From Marthasterias glacialis (taxonomy: Eukaryota; Echinodermata; Asteroidea; Forcipulatida; Asteriidae), in NCBI GenBank assembly GCA_911728455.2, contig OU452222.1:21462559-21526558 (forward strand): 64,000 nucleotides of DNA, read 5' to 3'. Under the pieces are notes generated by a model that saw only the letters and a list, made by a program, of their open reading frames with translations, made no database searches and had not been told where the DNA came from. The number at the start of each line of letters is the position of its first letter. The first letter of the stretch is position 1. Positions 32,867 to 44,200 of this stretch are shown one piece after another. A program made the position numbers and the translations under genes.

Positions 32867-34888
32867 TAAGTAGAGCAATAAGCAAATCAAACAAAAAACA
32901 CCAGGGCTGATTACAGTGCGGAATTCCAGTTATTTCTGTTTGACCATATGAAACCATCAGGAGCTGACTCCCAGGAGAGGCATTATGCCACAACAGGTGC
33001 AACTCCACATTTTGTTAATGATGACTTATTGAACAGCAATCACAAACCAGCCCTGTCTGCAGACACCATCATCATCAAATCATAGACAAATGAAATCCAT
33101 TGTTACATGGAACTGAAAGACGTTGGGAACAAACAAAAAAACACCCCTCAAACCCAAAAATGATACGTTTGATGACGCCACGTTTGATTCTTCTTACAAC
33201 AATGGACCTAGATTACACTTCCAATCCAATTCATGTAAAAACCAGAATGAATGATGACAGTTAGACATTCACCCCTCTGGAATGAGAGTCCTTTTTTTAT
33301 AAAATAATAAGGGATAAAATGTTTGGACCTGAGGCTAAAGAATTCTTGTCAAAAAATTGTGCCTGACAGTTTGTTCCAATTCAGGCTGATCACCACTCGA
33401 TTATGTTTAGAGATGGTAAGTAGATATGACTGTGAGTGAGGGAGTAGAACATGACTGGCCAGACAATGTGCCTCCCTCTACAAATGCCCCGGTATGATTT
33501 ATGGGAACTTCATCGGAAGATTGCAAAATCAGGAAGCGTACCATCCATGGGCATTTGTCATTGGTGACAATTTGTTCCGAGGGGCCAAAGGCATGGCTTG
33601 GCTACCAAAAGACCACGGCCTAGGCCGTTATCATTCCAAAAATCTTAAAGACAGTTTAACTTGCATGAGGTTTAGTACACCACACCTTGCGTACAACAAC
33701 TATACTAGGTACATGAACACAGTGGATATACCCATACTTAGCAGCCGTTGAATTAACCCAAGTGACCCATGGCTGACCCTTGCTTTTTCCAGTGCAAAAT
33801 TTACAATTCCCTCACACTATAGGCTATAATGTGCCACTTTAAAAAAAAAAAGGAGGAAAACTGCCAATCCTCATCAAGAATAAAGTTCAACACATATTAC
33901 CAAGGATACCACCGCATGAATGTTTTACTCGGAATCAGTTTTAAATAACTGAACAATTGCACGACATATAGTTTAGACGAATCCATACTCCACTCTACCC
34001 TACTTATCACGTTTTCCAAAAATGGTAACATGTCAGGCGGAATAACTTGTCAGGATGTTTAGTACAGTTACAGTCTTCCATTCAATTAAGCCGAGCTTAA
34101 TAAGATAATTTCCCCCTGAAAGCTTCGGACATTTTACCGGTGCAACTAGAAGTATGTTTTCATGTCTAAATCAGAGCAAACAATTTGACAGTTTCTTAGG
34201 GGAAAGTATTTACACAATGGGTGACAAGCTGTTTTCAAAATCACATATTCAAAAGTTTTTTTGCGGTTGAAGTAGCTACACTGAGCAAGAACCTGTTGTC
34301 TCAAGGAAGTATATAAGTCCTTTAATCTTCAAGACTATGAGGGTTACATTGCAATGTAGCACGTGTTCGATATAGTTTCATAATATAACATCTTAAAAGC
34401 ATGGCACCATAACACTGTTCACTTTAGCCTTGACCACCTTTTGAAAGTTAACTTATAACGAAGCATAAAGTAATACTTTTCGGCTAAAAATGTTAACTCC
34501 CCCACCCCCACCCCCACCATCAATGTGCTGGACTTTCCCTTTAAATCTTGCCCTCAGCTGCCACATGACAAGCAACAATTACTTGAGAAGAAAACAATTC
34601 CCAAATGCTCCTGATAAAAATTTGTTTATAATAAAGCAGAGTTATCATGTGTTTATAATGTGGTTGTTGTGATAACCTTGCCAAGAAGCACTGTGCCGCT
34701 CACATTTTTTTGACTTTAAAGTGGCAGTTTGGGTGTTTAGCAACTACTTGGGAGTCCATCTTCCACTACCAACAGGCAGCCAAATTGGAATCGTAGCATT
34801 CAAACCTCATATATAAGCCCAATGGCTTGGTTCTCCATGCACAAAAGTAGGTTAAGTAGAACTTCAACCCTCATATGTCACTAGGAGT

Positions 34889-34910
34889 GGGGGGGGGGGG
34901 GGGGGGGGGG
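34889..34910. repeat. Poly(G) run, 22 bases
   Basis: An uninterrupted G22, unusual in length for G/C and able in principle to form quadruplexes. Its true length may be uncertain because such runs are hard to sequence. Confidence 0.9.
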
Positions 34911-37900
34911 TTTCAAAGTGGATGTAAAGGAATTACTCTTCATGATGTGCTCAAAGAAGTCCAGGGAAAAGTTATTTATCAGTTTTGCCAAAACAGTTTT
35001 TAATAAGGTGGGATTTGATTATAACACCGTTTCGGCAGTCAAACACCACCAGTACATCCGACCATCCGACCTTTCCTTTAAGGGGGGGTCACTTAAAAAG
35101 CAAGAGAAGGCCACTTGGCTGACTGATAAAGATCATCAACTGAGTCAGCAATAAATGACTTAAGAATGTGAAACAGTCTGGTTTCTAGCAGCAGACTACA
35201 GGCATGTTCATCAATTACGTCCTCAGACACAACAACTTTTTTAATGCTTGTCTGGTTACAGGGGTCTAAGCACCACACCACTGATCATCAACATGTGCAA
35301 ATGATCTGCTCCTGCTGTCTCCGCCCACCTTAATTATTCAATTGTCAAAGGTTGTCCCAGTTTTTTTTTTTTTTTTTAGATAAAGTCTTTTTAGATAAAT
35401 CAGCTTGCATTCCGGATACTAACTCTCTGAAAAGAATTGGTGATTACACACAAAGCAACTAGGGCCTTGGTTTTTAATGGCATGGTAAATGAATAGCAAT
35501 TAAATTAACAACTCTTGAAAAGTAACTCAAGTTTTGGCAGTCTACTCACAGGCGCCAAAATGTATGTAATAAATAATGAAGAAGTAAAACTACGGCCAGA
35601 AATAAGTTGATTGTATCCAAGTATTCCAGTTTGCTAAAAGAAAGAGCCAAAAATCCAGATCCCTCTCCCCCCCCCAAAAAAAAAAAAACACAAACAACCA
35701 TTTGTTTACACCTTTAAGTTTAACCAAAACACTTTCAGTTTCTGTTCTCTCTTATTATTCGTATCACAAAGGGAATGACTTTATTATTTCTTCATTTACA
35801 TATGGATTGAGTTTTGTTTTCCAATGACTTGAAGTTCAAGTCTTTTATTCTTCTTTATTATGCATTGGAATGGCTGCTTTCTAATACCTTAAAGTCTGTC
35901 ATACATGCCGTGCTAGACCATGAAAAAGAGCCAGAAATTAGATTGTAATTTGAGTGTCAATGAAAGATTTAGTAGACCATTATATGGCCGAACATCACCG
36001 AACGTGAACGAGTTGTCATGAAGCACGGTCTCCAATTGGCTACCAAAGTCTACCAATGAGCAATATGTCACAGATAGTTGATGTCAATGACTGTATGACA
36101 CGTAAAACTATCATGAACTCCACATTTATTAATTGAACCGCGTAAAACATCCTCGCGTAAACACAAACATTGTGCAACATTTTAGGCTACGAAAAGTGAC
36201 AAACTTGAAAATATAATTCCGTTGTTCATACAGGTTGAATTCAGTCAAGTAAGCTTGGATTCTGGCTTCTGCAGTGTGACAAAAGATGAAGATTGTGACT
36301 GATTTTCTACCAGTGCCAACAAAGTTTTGAATACCGGCACATGATCATTATGCAAATTAAATCTCTAAATGTTACCGAGCACTGTGTGCAATGGCCTACA
36401 AAGGGCAACGATCCAGTTTCAGAATCTTTTCCTTTGAACAACTACTTGGGTATAAATCAAAATTGATGAACTACACTTGTCTGGAAAGACTCTATTTAGA
36501 AGACAAAAAGAATTGTTAGTTATTGCAGCCATGTAAAAGCAATGAGCCTGGCAACCTTTGTACATTGGAAAGCAGTGCAGGATCCACAAATGTACAGTAC
36601 TTGTACATGTTTCCGTGTACCCAAAACACATCAGGCCAATCATGCGTTCATAATAACTGCATATCCGTGCTCTCTTTTAAATTCATAAACTTTCACAACT
36701 TTGAATCACTTTTAAGTATTTTACAAATGAATGAGGCTTTGTTTGATTTGGCCCGGCGCTTTCAATTCAAAATAGACTTCTCTTGGAAAAAAAACCTATA
36801 GCACTTGTGAACAGTGAATCATTATCCTTGAAAATTCCAAAGTAAACTTTTCATTATACAACTCAAACAATAGCTCAATGAAGTGCCTCCCCTTCAGTGT
36901 TTAATATCAAAATGTAGCCAACCATGTCAGCATAGGCTTTTTGTTTACACCGATAAAAGCCGCTGAGCATGCCCGGTGACCCTTCAAACAGAGGTCAAAT
37001 CTTCAAAGCAGTATGCATTATCTATACCTTCTAGTTGGTATGTCCTATCAGCACTGGTATAGGGTGTTAAGTCTTATCTAGTGGCTTCTAGTTCATGGTT
37101 TTTGAGGCCTTCATTTCAATCTCTGAACAACTCAGAAGAAACTGTTGTAAGCCATCATTACAAAAATATGATATTCAAGTATACATCAGCCAGAGATGGC
37201 AAGAGTAAATGTCGCCCAATATTAGTAACACACATATATTTTAGTCCAAGAAAACCTACAATGTCTTATTTAAAGACCGCATAATCTCTTGTTCACCTGC
37301 AAGTTAGCACAAGCACAACTGACCCGATGCACACACAAACACAACCGAGTTCCACGGGCGACTGCTGGCATACCCATCCAGCAAATTTCAAATCCACTGC
37401 CAGCCTGGCTTAGCGCTGAATAGGTACGAGTGGTAAGACTTCTGGTCATGAATCAGCGCAGAGATTGTCATAACTCGGTAATCTAGAGTATTATATCCCT
37501 ATCACCCTGTGGCAGATGCTCTACACTGGAACAACCCCACACTTATTCCCTCAACAACCCCCAGCCCCCACCTAGAAATCTCAGCTCACACAATATAAAC
37601 CACAACTTGGATACTTTGTAGCAAATAATATAGGATCAGCCCAAGAGCCCCCAGACAACCAAGCCGTACCAATGATTACTGAGTTATAACGGCTAGGAGC
37701 TATTGGTTTAGAGCACCTCCTCCCTTCTACCCCAGAAAGGGCTGGATCACTTCAGTAACAATTCCTGCTCTGATAACGCCATGTGAAATCCTGAGGAAAT
37801 AATCCTTCCTCAATAGTTGTAAAAGTACAATCCAAACCAGCCTGGAAGCTCTCCTAGATAACAGCGTTTCATACCAAACATTCGTCATGTTCCAGATGAC

Positions 37901-38699
37901 CAAAATTCATCCAGTCCAGCCACTCCTCCTCTCTCCCCCCCCCCCCCTTCTCTGAATGAATTTTGACAGATGATGCCATTTAAAAAATAAAAAAAAAGCA
38001 ACATACAAAAACTTTCGCATATGCCACTGAAAATGCACAAGATACATTTAACAAGCAAAAAATAAATTTGTACATGGCTGATGGACATGACTTAATGTCG
38101 AGATCCCGCCAATAATTTATTTTTTGTTTTTAATTAACTCCCACTTGTCATTGGCAGATTTTTTTCGTACAAAACCTTAAATGAAAACTTAAAACCTTCT
38201 CGAATCTATAAAAATAGCTATTTACAGTTTCATCCTTACTTTTTAGGTCAAATTGGCCAGAAATTGGATCGACTATCTTAAATCAAATCACCCGGTCCCA
38301 CTTCAAGATTGACTCTCAAACAAAAACTCAAATACTAATGATATTTCTGATACTAACGAATTATCTAAACTGTCTGTTTTCCAAATTTCATGTCGGCTTT
38401 TCTGATATAGAGCAGTTCACTTGATCATTGTTTGTATGTTTTAAATGACAATGACATAATTTCCCAATGTTTTGATTCCTCAGAAATTAGTTCTAAACAT
38501 TCCATTTCCATAACTATAGATTTCTAACAACCCGATTGATTACCACTTGCTTTTCAAACCTCATCGACATAACTCTCGGATAAATTGGCCTGAAACAATA
38601 TTTTAAAAACACACTATTGATTTTTTTTTCTCCTGTGTTTTTGTAATGTCGGAATACAAAAAAAAAAAAAACGAAACGGATATTCCACAACCTTGAAGG

Positions 38700-38900
38700 A
38701 ACAACATGCAAAGCCGATTATTAATACCAATTAATGAAATCGTTGTAATTAATCTATGCTTGACCTATTTGCCTTGGATGACCTAATTCATTTAGAACAT
38801 TAATATATGACAGACCGATACAGTGACACGCCGGAACGACACGTATGAGCTCCTGTTATATTTGTGAAGACATGACAGACACAATTAATAAAACTCATCG
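38700..38900. promoter_or_regulatory. Candidate enhancer: homeodomain-site cluster 1
   Basis: Four TAAT-type words lie within 180 bp: TTATTAATA (38717), CAATTAAT (38728), GTAATTAAT (38745) and CAATTAATAAAA (38882). The sequence between is unique with CpG-containing words (CACGCCGGAACGACACG). It is a guess that this is a conserved non-coding element. Confidence 0.25.
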
Positions 38901-39525
38901 TTTCATTATTGAATAGCTTTGCCTGTAAATATTTTAAGCATCACCTACAAAAAAACCTCCCACGCAGAAATCACCTGCAGGCACTGACGGGGACCACACA
39001 TACTAAACAAGCACAAATATTGTTTTCCAATATGGCAATAATTATTTCCATACCTGGACAAAATAAAATCCAACCAGTGTTATAAATGCGTCACTGCTGT
39101 GAAACTTACTTCAAAGTTAAGCCATTGTTACCATCCTTTAAATCAAATGATCCCTCTCTCAAGAAAATCAAAAAATTATAAAATCAAAAAAAAAATCAAA
39201 AAAAATAAATAAATCAACATAAATGATTTAGTTCACCTGAGCTCTCTTTCATCATCCTGTAATGAGTTTTTGTATCTTTCAAATTCTTTAATCCTCATGT
39301 TTTTTTCAGATACATTACTAACCTATAATCATGACATTCACAAGTATATGAACACAATCAAATTTCTAGTTGGTGTGTACATAGATTCCACATATTTAGT
39401 TACGACATAAAAACCGCCATCTGAAGTTCACAACAACAAAAAACCCACAACATCAATTCATCTATGCAATCCAGCATCTTAATTTGCATCCCTGAAGAAA
39501 AGCTTGTTTCGCTCTTCATTATTTT

Positions 39526-39532
<7 letters not shown>

Positions 39533-39566
<34 letters not shown>
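39533..39566. repeat. Poly(T) run, 34 bases
   Basis: The longest homopolymer in the window. No retroelement body was recognised on the side that would match a reverse-strand poly(A) tail. Confidence 0.9.
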
Positions 39567-39567
<1 letters not shown>

Positions 39568-39765
39568 AATAATTAACAGCAGGACCCCCGTGGTCCATCT
39601 CAGATGAGAATAAGCCATGTCTAATTAATCAAGCTCCAGAGTGATTAATGTATGATTTTAAGAGCAGATGGCATCAACGTCTTGTTTGCTAACCGAGAGC
39701 CTGCGTTTGACGGCCAAGGAATCTGTCCAGGCACCTTAGGGGGTATAGCGGGGAGAGACACAGAG

Positions 39766-39766
39766 T

Positions 39767-39797
<31 letters not shown>
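39766..39797. repeat. GA-rich microsatellite
   Basis: Imperfect (GA)n, beginning near GAGTGAGAAAGAG and running to AGAGAGAGG. It sits within the GC-richer block at 39660-39860. Confidence 0.8.
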
Positions 39798-41909
39798 GGG
39801 CGGCACACAGCGGCCTGATGCTCTAACAAGAGTCAGCTTCGTTAATCAAACTGTCGCCCATGGCTCGGGAAACAATAGAAAGAAAACAAAAGGAACTGGA
39901 AGAACGTTATAGCAGCTACTTTGTATTAGGGGGGTTGCCTTTTTTTTTTTAATACAAATTTTCCTTCAATTGCAGGAAGTGCAAAGGGGTATACTTGTCA
40001 TGAGGTGGATCCTTTGCGAATACAAAAACACATTTTAATACAAGGAAATGTTATGAATAATTTGCTGCAGACTTTTTGTGGGGAATTTGCCTCGAACAAA
40101 CAAGGGCAACTAGAGAGAATTTCTAGCATGGTGGACCTCACTGTTTTATTCATTATTGTAGACCTCAAATAGTAAAACCTCAGTAAAAATATTTATTGGA
40201 GGTTCAGAGTTCCTACAACAAGTTGAACTCACCAGATAAATTATTTGACAAATTTGCTTTAAATGCTCAGTGTGTTGCGTTGACAATTCATTGAACGAAA
40301 TGTTAAGTGTAAACTTTTTGGTACGCAAAATTATAAATTAAATCAACCTTGTGGCTCACTACAAGCACAAAATCGTTTGTCAACAAATGAGTGAAATTTT
40401 GGAATTTTGAAAACAAAACTATTTATGTTTTATTCATTCATTAAATGAAGTTAATTTCACATTTTTGTCTTTGAAATTTGGCTTTACAACCAACCCTTCA
40501 TGGATATTTTTTTTAGATGATTAAAAAAAAAATAGGTTTTAAATGTTTCACAAACGCAACTTTTTGATAGATGTCAAACTTCACTGACAACCATTTTAAA
40601 ACTCACGAAACATTTCTGTAAATTGAGAGAAAACTTTTTTAAAGGAGTTCAAGTCACTGACGTTGGCTTCTACGGTCTTCGCTGAAATTGTTTCGGCCCT
40701 GACTATATCGCTTGATTAGATGGCCAATACGGTCACGCTTGGTTAGGTTTTCTTTCGACCCGAGAGTAGGAGACACAAACGACATCTGCTGAGCAATGAT
40801 GTCACCAGGGTCAAGGTTTATCATTGGTTAAATGAACAAATTAATTCCAAGGGACGACGCAGTACCTTGGCTTGGCTTCTTCATAAGAACTACACCTTAT
40901 TTAACTTGGTTAACATCCCCCCCACCCGTCCAGCATACACACACATAAAAGAAAAGTGTGTATTTAACTGTGGTATTTTGAAAGTAAATAACTTGAATAA
41001 GGTGGGAGAGGGCTCTTTTGGGTGTTTGGCGAGAGTTCTATACATGAATCCCATGCCTCCCCTAACTATCAATGGGTACCTCAAGAAAACAGAAAAGCAA
41101 ATACACCTCCTCTTGTTTGTCAAATAGGAAGGAAAAAAAAGTGTTTTTGAAGCTAGTCCCATGTACATTTATATGATACTGGTTCTCTGCAGTGTGACCA
41201 CATCTTCTCAAAAGAGATTGTTACACGTGGTGAAGCCTTAAGAATTACTCAACATCCATTTCCACCATGCAAAGCCGCAAAGCCTACACCGAAATCCCAA
41301 AATATCAAACGAAATGTACGTTAGCAACGATCTGATTTGAATGTTAGCCACTTATTGCACATCAGCATTCATAATCTCTGCCACTAACGAGAATCACTCC
41401 AGAAAATACTTCTATCTTAAGATTATGTTATTGAGTCATTCAGAATTGTATAATGGGCATCCAATTTTGACCCTCAAAAAATTTTTTTTAGAATAGCTAC
41501 AATCAAGTATTAAATATAATCATGACATAACAGATGAACAAAAATATGTAAACTGTTTAAATCTTGTTGCCTAAAATGGTTTGACAATTTGAATAAATTG
41601 AATAAAATCAAATGGTTCTTGCTCACATGCAGCCCCAAGCAACATGTAGTAAAGCCTAAACAGGAAAACAACAAATTAAGGGGACAAAAAACGGTGCAAA
41701 TCTTACACAGTTCACTCACCTACATAATAGAGAAGAAGAAGAAAAAAAAATCATCTTCTAAGTCACAAAACCCTGACAAGATTTGTGATCAAATCACACA
41801 TGGGGATGAACCAAAGACAGACTTTTTATTTTCCCCTGTTCTTTCTTCCTTAGAGTGGGGGGACACACACTGGACAGCTTTGTGCCTGCTGGAGTACATT
41901 TACAAGCCA

Positions 41910-42265
41910 AGGTAATTTAGCTCGCATCGCTCAAGGCGGGCCGAAATAGGAGCTTCGGCATCTGGACTAGTGAAGCGCTCGTTTGCTATTTCCTAATTAG
42001 GCTACTGAGCACCTGCCATCTCCAAAGTATGTCCGAATAATTAATTTTTGAGAAAACAGTTGCGGCAGAGGGGATTTAACTTCTGTTGCCTAGGTAATGG
42101 ATGACTGCATGGGCTTAAGATGAGTTTGCTTGTGCGGAGATTTCATTTATTTGTCGTGTATAAATTTATAAGACCTAGAACGAGTTTCAGTATTTGTGAA
42201 ATAATTAACGCTGCATATTTTAGATGATGAAATTTATTCATTAATTGTCAAAAGCTAATTATGAG
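41910..42265. promoter_or_regulatory. Candidate enhancer: homeodomain-site cluster 2
   Basis: Five TAATTA-type sites lie in about 270 bp: CTAATTAG (41993), AATAATTAAT (42036), ATAATTAAC (42201), CATTAATTGTC (42238) and GCTAATTATG (42253). There is also a CACCTG E-box near 42010. The left part is CpG-containing unique sequence. The combination resembles developmental enhancers around homeobox genes. Conservation was not tested. Confidence 0.3.
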
Positions 42266-43299
42266 AAACAAAATAAATCTGTGTAGGAGGAAGAAATATC
42301 TAGCTTAGATACTAGCTTAATACCAAAAATCCTGCTCTTGAATTATTTCTGTGAAGATAAAACAGTCATAAAATAAAGAGCTCTCGATCATATTTTGTTC
42401 TGATTCCAACATACTGATGAAAAATGTGCAAATCAGCCATTCCGAGTTGTTCATTATTTGGTTCATTCCATTTCAAGGGACAAGAAGTAAAGGAACAGTT
42501 ACAAAGTATTTTCCAAACTTGACCGTGGGGGTGAATTTAGAAGAAAAAAATTAAGAAGTTTCCTCTTGGAAAAGACTTTAATTTCTGATTTCAATAAAGG
42601 CCACCCCTGCAGTCGTAAAAGCAATTTGCACTAACAGTAATCAGGGGAGAATAATACCTTGTCTCTTTTCTTGATTACAAAGCTACGTTAGTCACAGTTG
42701 CTCTTTTCTCCAGGAGAAGAGCTGGAGGTAGTGGGGTTAGGGGAGGTACGAGGGGTAACGACTGAGAGTAGACTCAAGATAAGGAGGATAAAAACATACC
42801 CTCCCACATCGCCAATTTGCCGTTAAAAATTGGCCTGCGAAATGCCATTACGTTGCATGAAATCCTCATTGCGTATCGTCACTGTTGGATCCCCAATTAG
42901 ACGAAGATATGAGTTTTGTAATCGGAGGCCGCTAGGCACATCCCGTTCTGCCCACTAAAAATGAGCACTGGGAATGCAGATGCAACTCTGAGGTGCGTCA
43001 CTGACCATTATCCAATGGTAATCGGATCCTCCTGGGTAGCAAAGTACGGCTATGGGATAACTGACAGTGTGAAGAAGCAACAAATAAGACACGCCGAAGA
43101 CATACATTTTTTAAAGGTTTTATGTATCATTTGTATAGATTATCACCTCTCATATTACATGGCTGGTAGCACCATTTGCTTTTACTCTAATTCTAGAGTA
43201 AATATTCCAGCATTTTTGTGTTATTAATTTATTTTTTTCATTTTCCGTCTCCCCAGCCAGTTTCAAGTCTTTTCCATCAGACTTGGAAGCGGAGTATTA
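42266..43299. other. Upstream DNA, no supported gene
   Basis: AT-rich to about 42700, then a GC-richer unique patch (42700-43060). An 88-codon plus-strand ORF at 42961-43227 lacks splice sites and protein character. Confidence 0.35.
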
Positions 43300-43660
43300 A
43301 ATTATATTGAGTTCTTAGTCCCATTCGCTCTATGCGTATTTTCGGCTAATTGGATATGCAAAACGTGCATCTAACCCAAGCCTCGGACGTTTTCCTTATC
43401 GTGGGTTTTTAGTTGCAAGAGAAATTTTCCTTTGATCCAGTGCAGCAGGGAGTCGTTCCTTAATGAATGATGACGCACATGTGGTCACGTCCCAGTGAAA
43501 AACACCATCAGTGCTAATTGCCCTAGCCCTGTAATGCCTGCATAATTACTGTACAGTGCACAAGGCAATGGGGACTCCTTTTGTGTATATAGCATAATGG
43601 ATTTCTATTCACTCGCCCCGCCGTGCGAGTCATTTCCATTAATGAGTTTTCTGACACAAA
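43300..43660. promoter_or_regulatory. Candidate enhancer: composite POU/homeodomain/TCF-like block
   Basis: GCTAATTGG followed by ATATGCAAA (43354-43362) makes a homeodomain-octamer pair. CCTTTGATC (43429-43437) fits a TCF/LEF site. TGCTAATTGC (about 43513), ATAATTAC (about 43543) and CCATTAATG (about 43637) add homeodomain-type words. The block is unique, with no repeat or coding character. Confidence 0.3.
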
Positions 43661-43848
43661 ACCAGGCATGAACAAAGGCCGAGCGAAATCAGAGAGGCAG
43701 TCCGAGGCAGAAGAACAAAGGCACGGCGTACAATCTGTGCACAGGGCACAGTGCCACTTCAGTCGGGCCTTACGACGTTATACACACGAACAGGAACAAA
43801 TCACGACCCACTGTTCTCCATTCTTATTCAACGGTCTGAGATTGCACC

Positions 43849-43870
43849 CTCTCTCTCTCTCTCTCTCTCC
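43849..43870. repeat. CT microsatellite
   Basis: An almost pure (CT)n run, followed by a pyrimidine-rich stretch that extends to about 43970. Confidence 0.85.
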
Positions 43871-44039
43871 CTCTCTATAGATTCTTCCCCCCCTTCAAAA
43901 AGAATGAGTCCTCACAAATTACTTTTTCCCCCTTCTTCTTCTCCCTTTCCTCCTTATTCTCCTACCTACTCATCATCTTGCCTTGGTCAAGATGCAAAAT
44001 TAATAAATCACACCTGGCAAGAGGGATAAGCTTTGGGGC

Positions 44040-44200
44040 ATTCATCAAGCAACGATAATTGGATTCTAGATTTATCAACCAACATATCGAAATTCATCTC
44101 AGGCTGGCCTCGTCCAAGGCCACACTAATGTAACGGTGCTTGCACTAATTAATGCCACAAGATTGCTCGATGACGCATCTCCACGAAACGGAATGAACAC
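44040..44200. promoter_or_regulatory. Candidate enhancer: short homeodomain-site cluster 3
   Basis: GATAATTGG (about 44054) and ACTAATTAATG (44143-44153) lie in unique sequence with CpG words (CGATGACGC, CACGAAACGG). The evidence is weak on its own; its nearness to the block at 43300-43660 is the main reason for listing it. Confidence 0.2.

Larger units (their letters stand above)
29024..38699. other. Upstream or first-intron DNA without supported genes
   Basis: There are no convincing coding exons on either strand. Low-complexity features are an AAAT-rich patch (31300-31350), A28 (32839-32866), G22 (34889-34910) and C13 (37935-37947). A less repetitive patch at 31560-31940 includes a possible small minus-strand exon (31792-31856) with donor CCAAG|GTATG. 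A degenerate tRNA-like stretch lies at 32537-32604. CpG-containing unique sequence near 35990-36200 may be regulatory. It is probably a large 5' intron of the ZFHX gene. Confidence 0.45.
38901..41909. other. Upstream DNA between candidate enhancers
   Basis: AT-rich with no supported exon. It contains the T34 run and the GA-rich run listed separately. The block at 39660-39860 around that GA run is GC-richer and unique. ORFs at 40867-41168 overlap on both strands and have no protein character. Confidence 0.4.

Noticed and set aside
39533-39566. T34 as the tail of a retrotransposed sequence
   Set aside because: No gene-like or LINE/SINE-like body was found on the adjoining side and no target-site duplication was seen; treated as a simple homopolymer.
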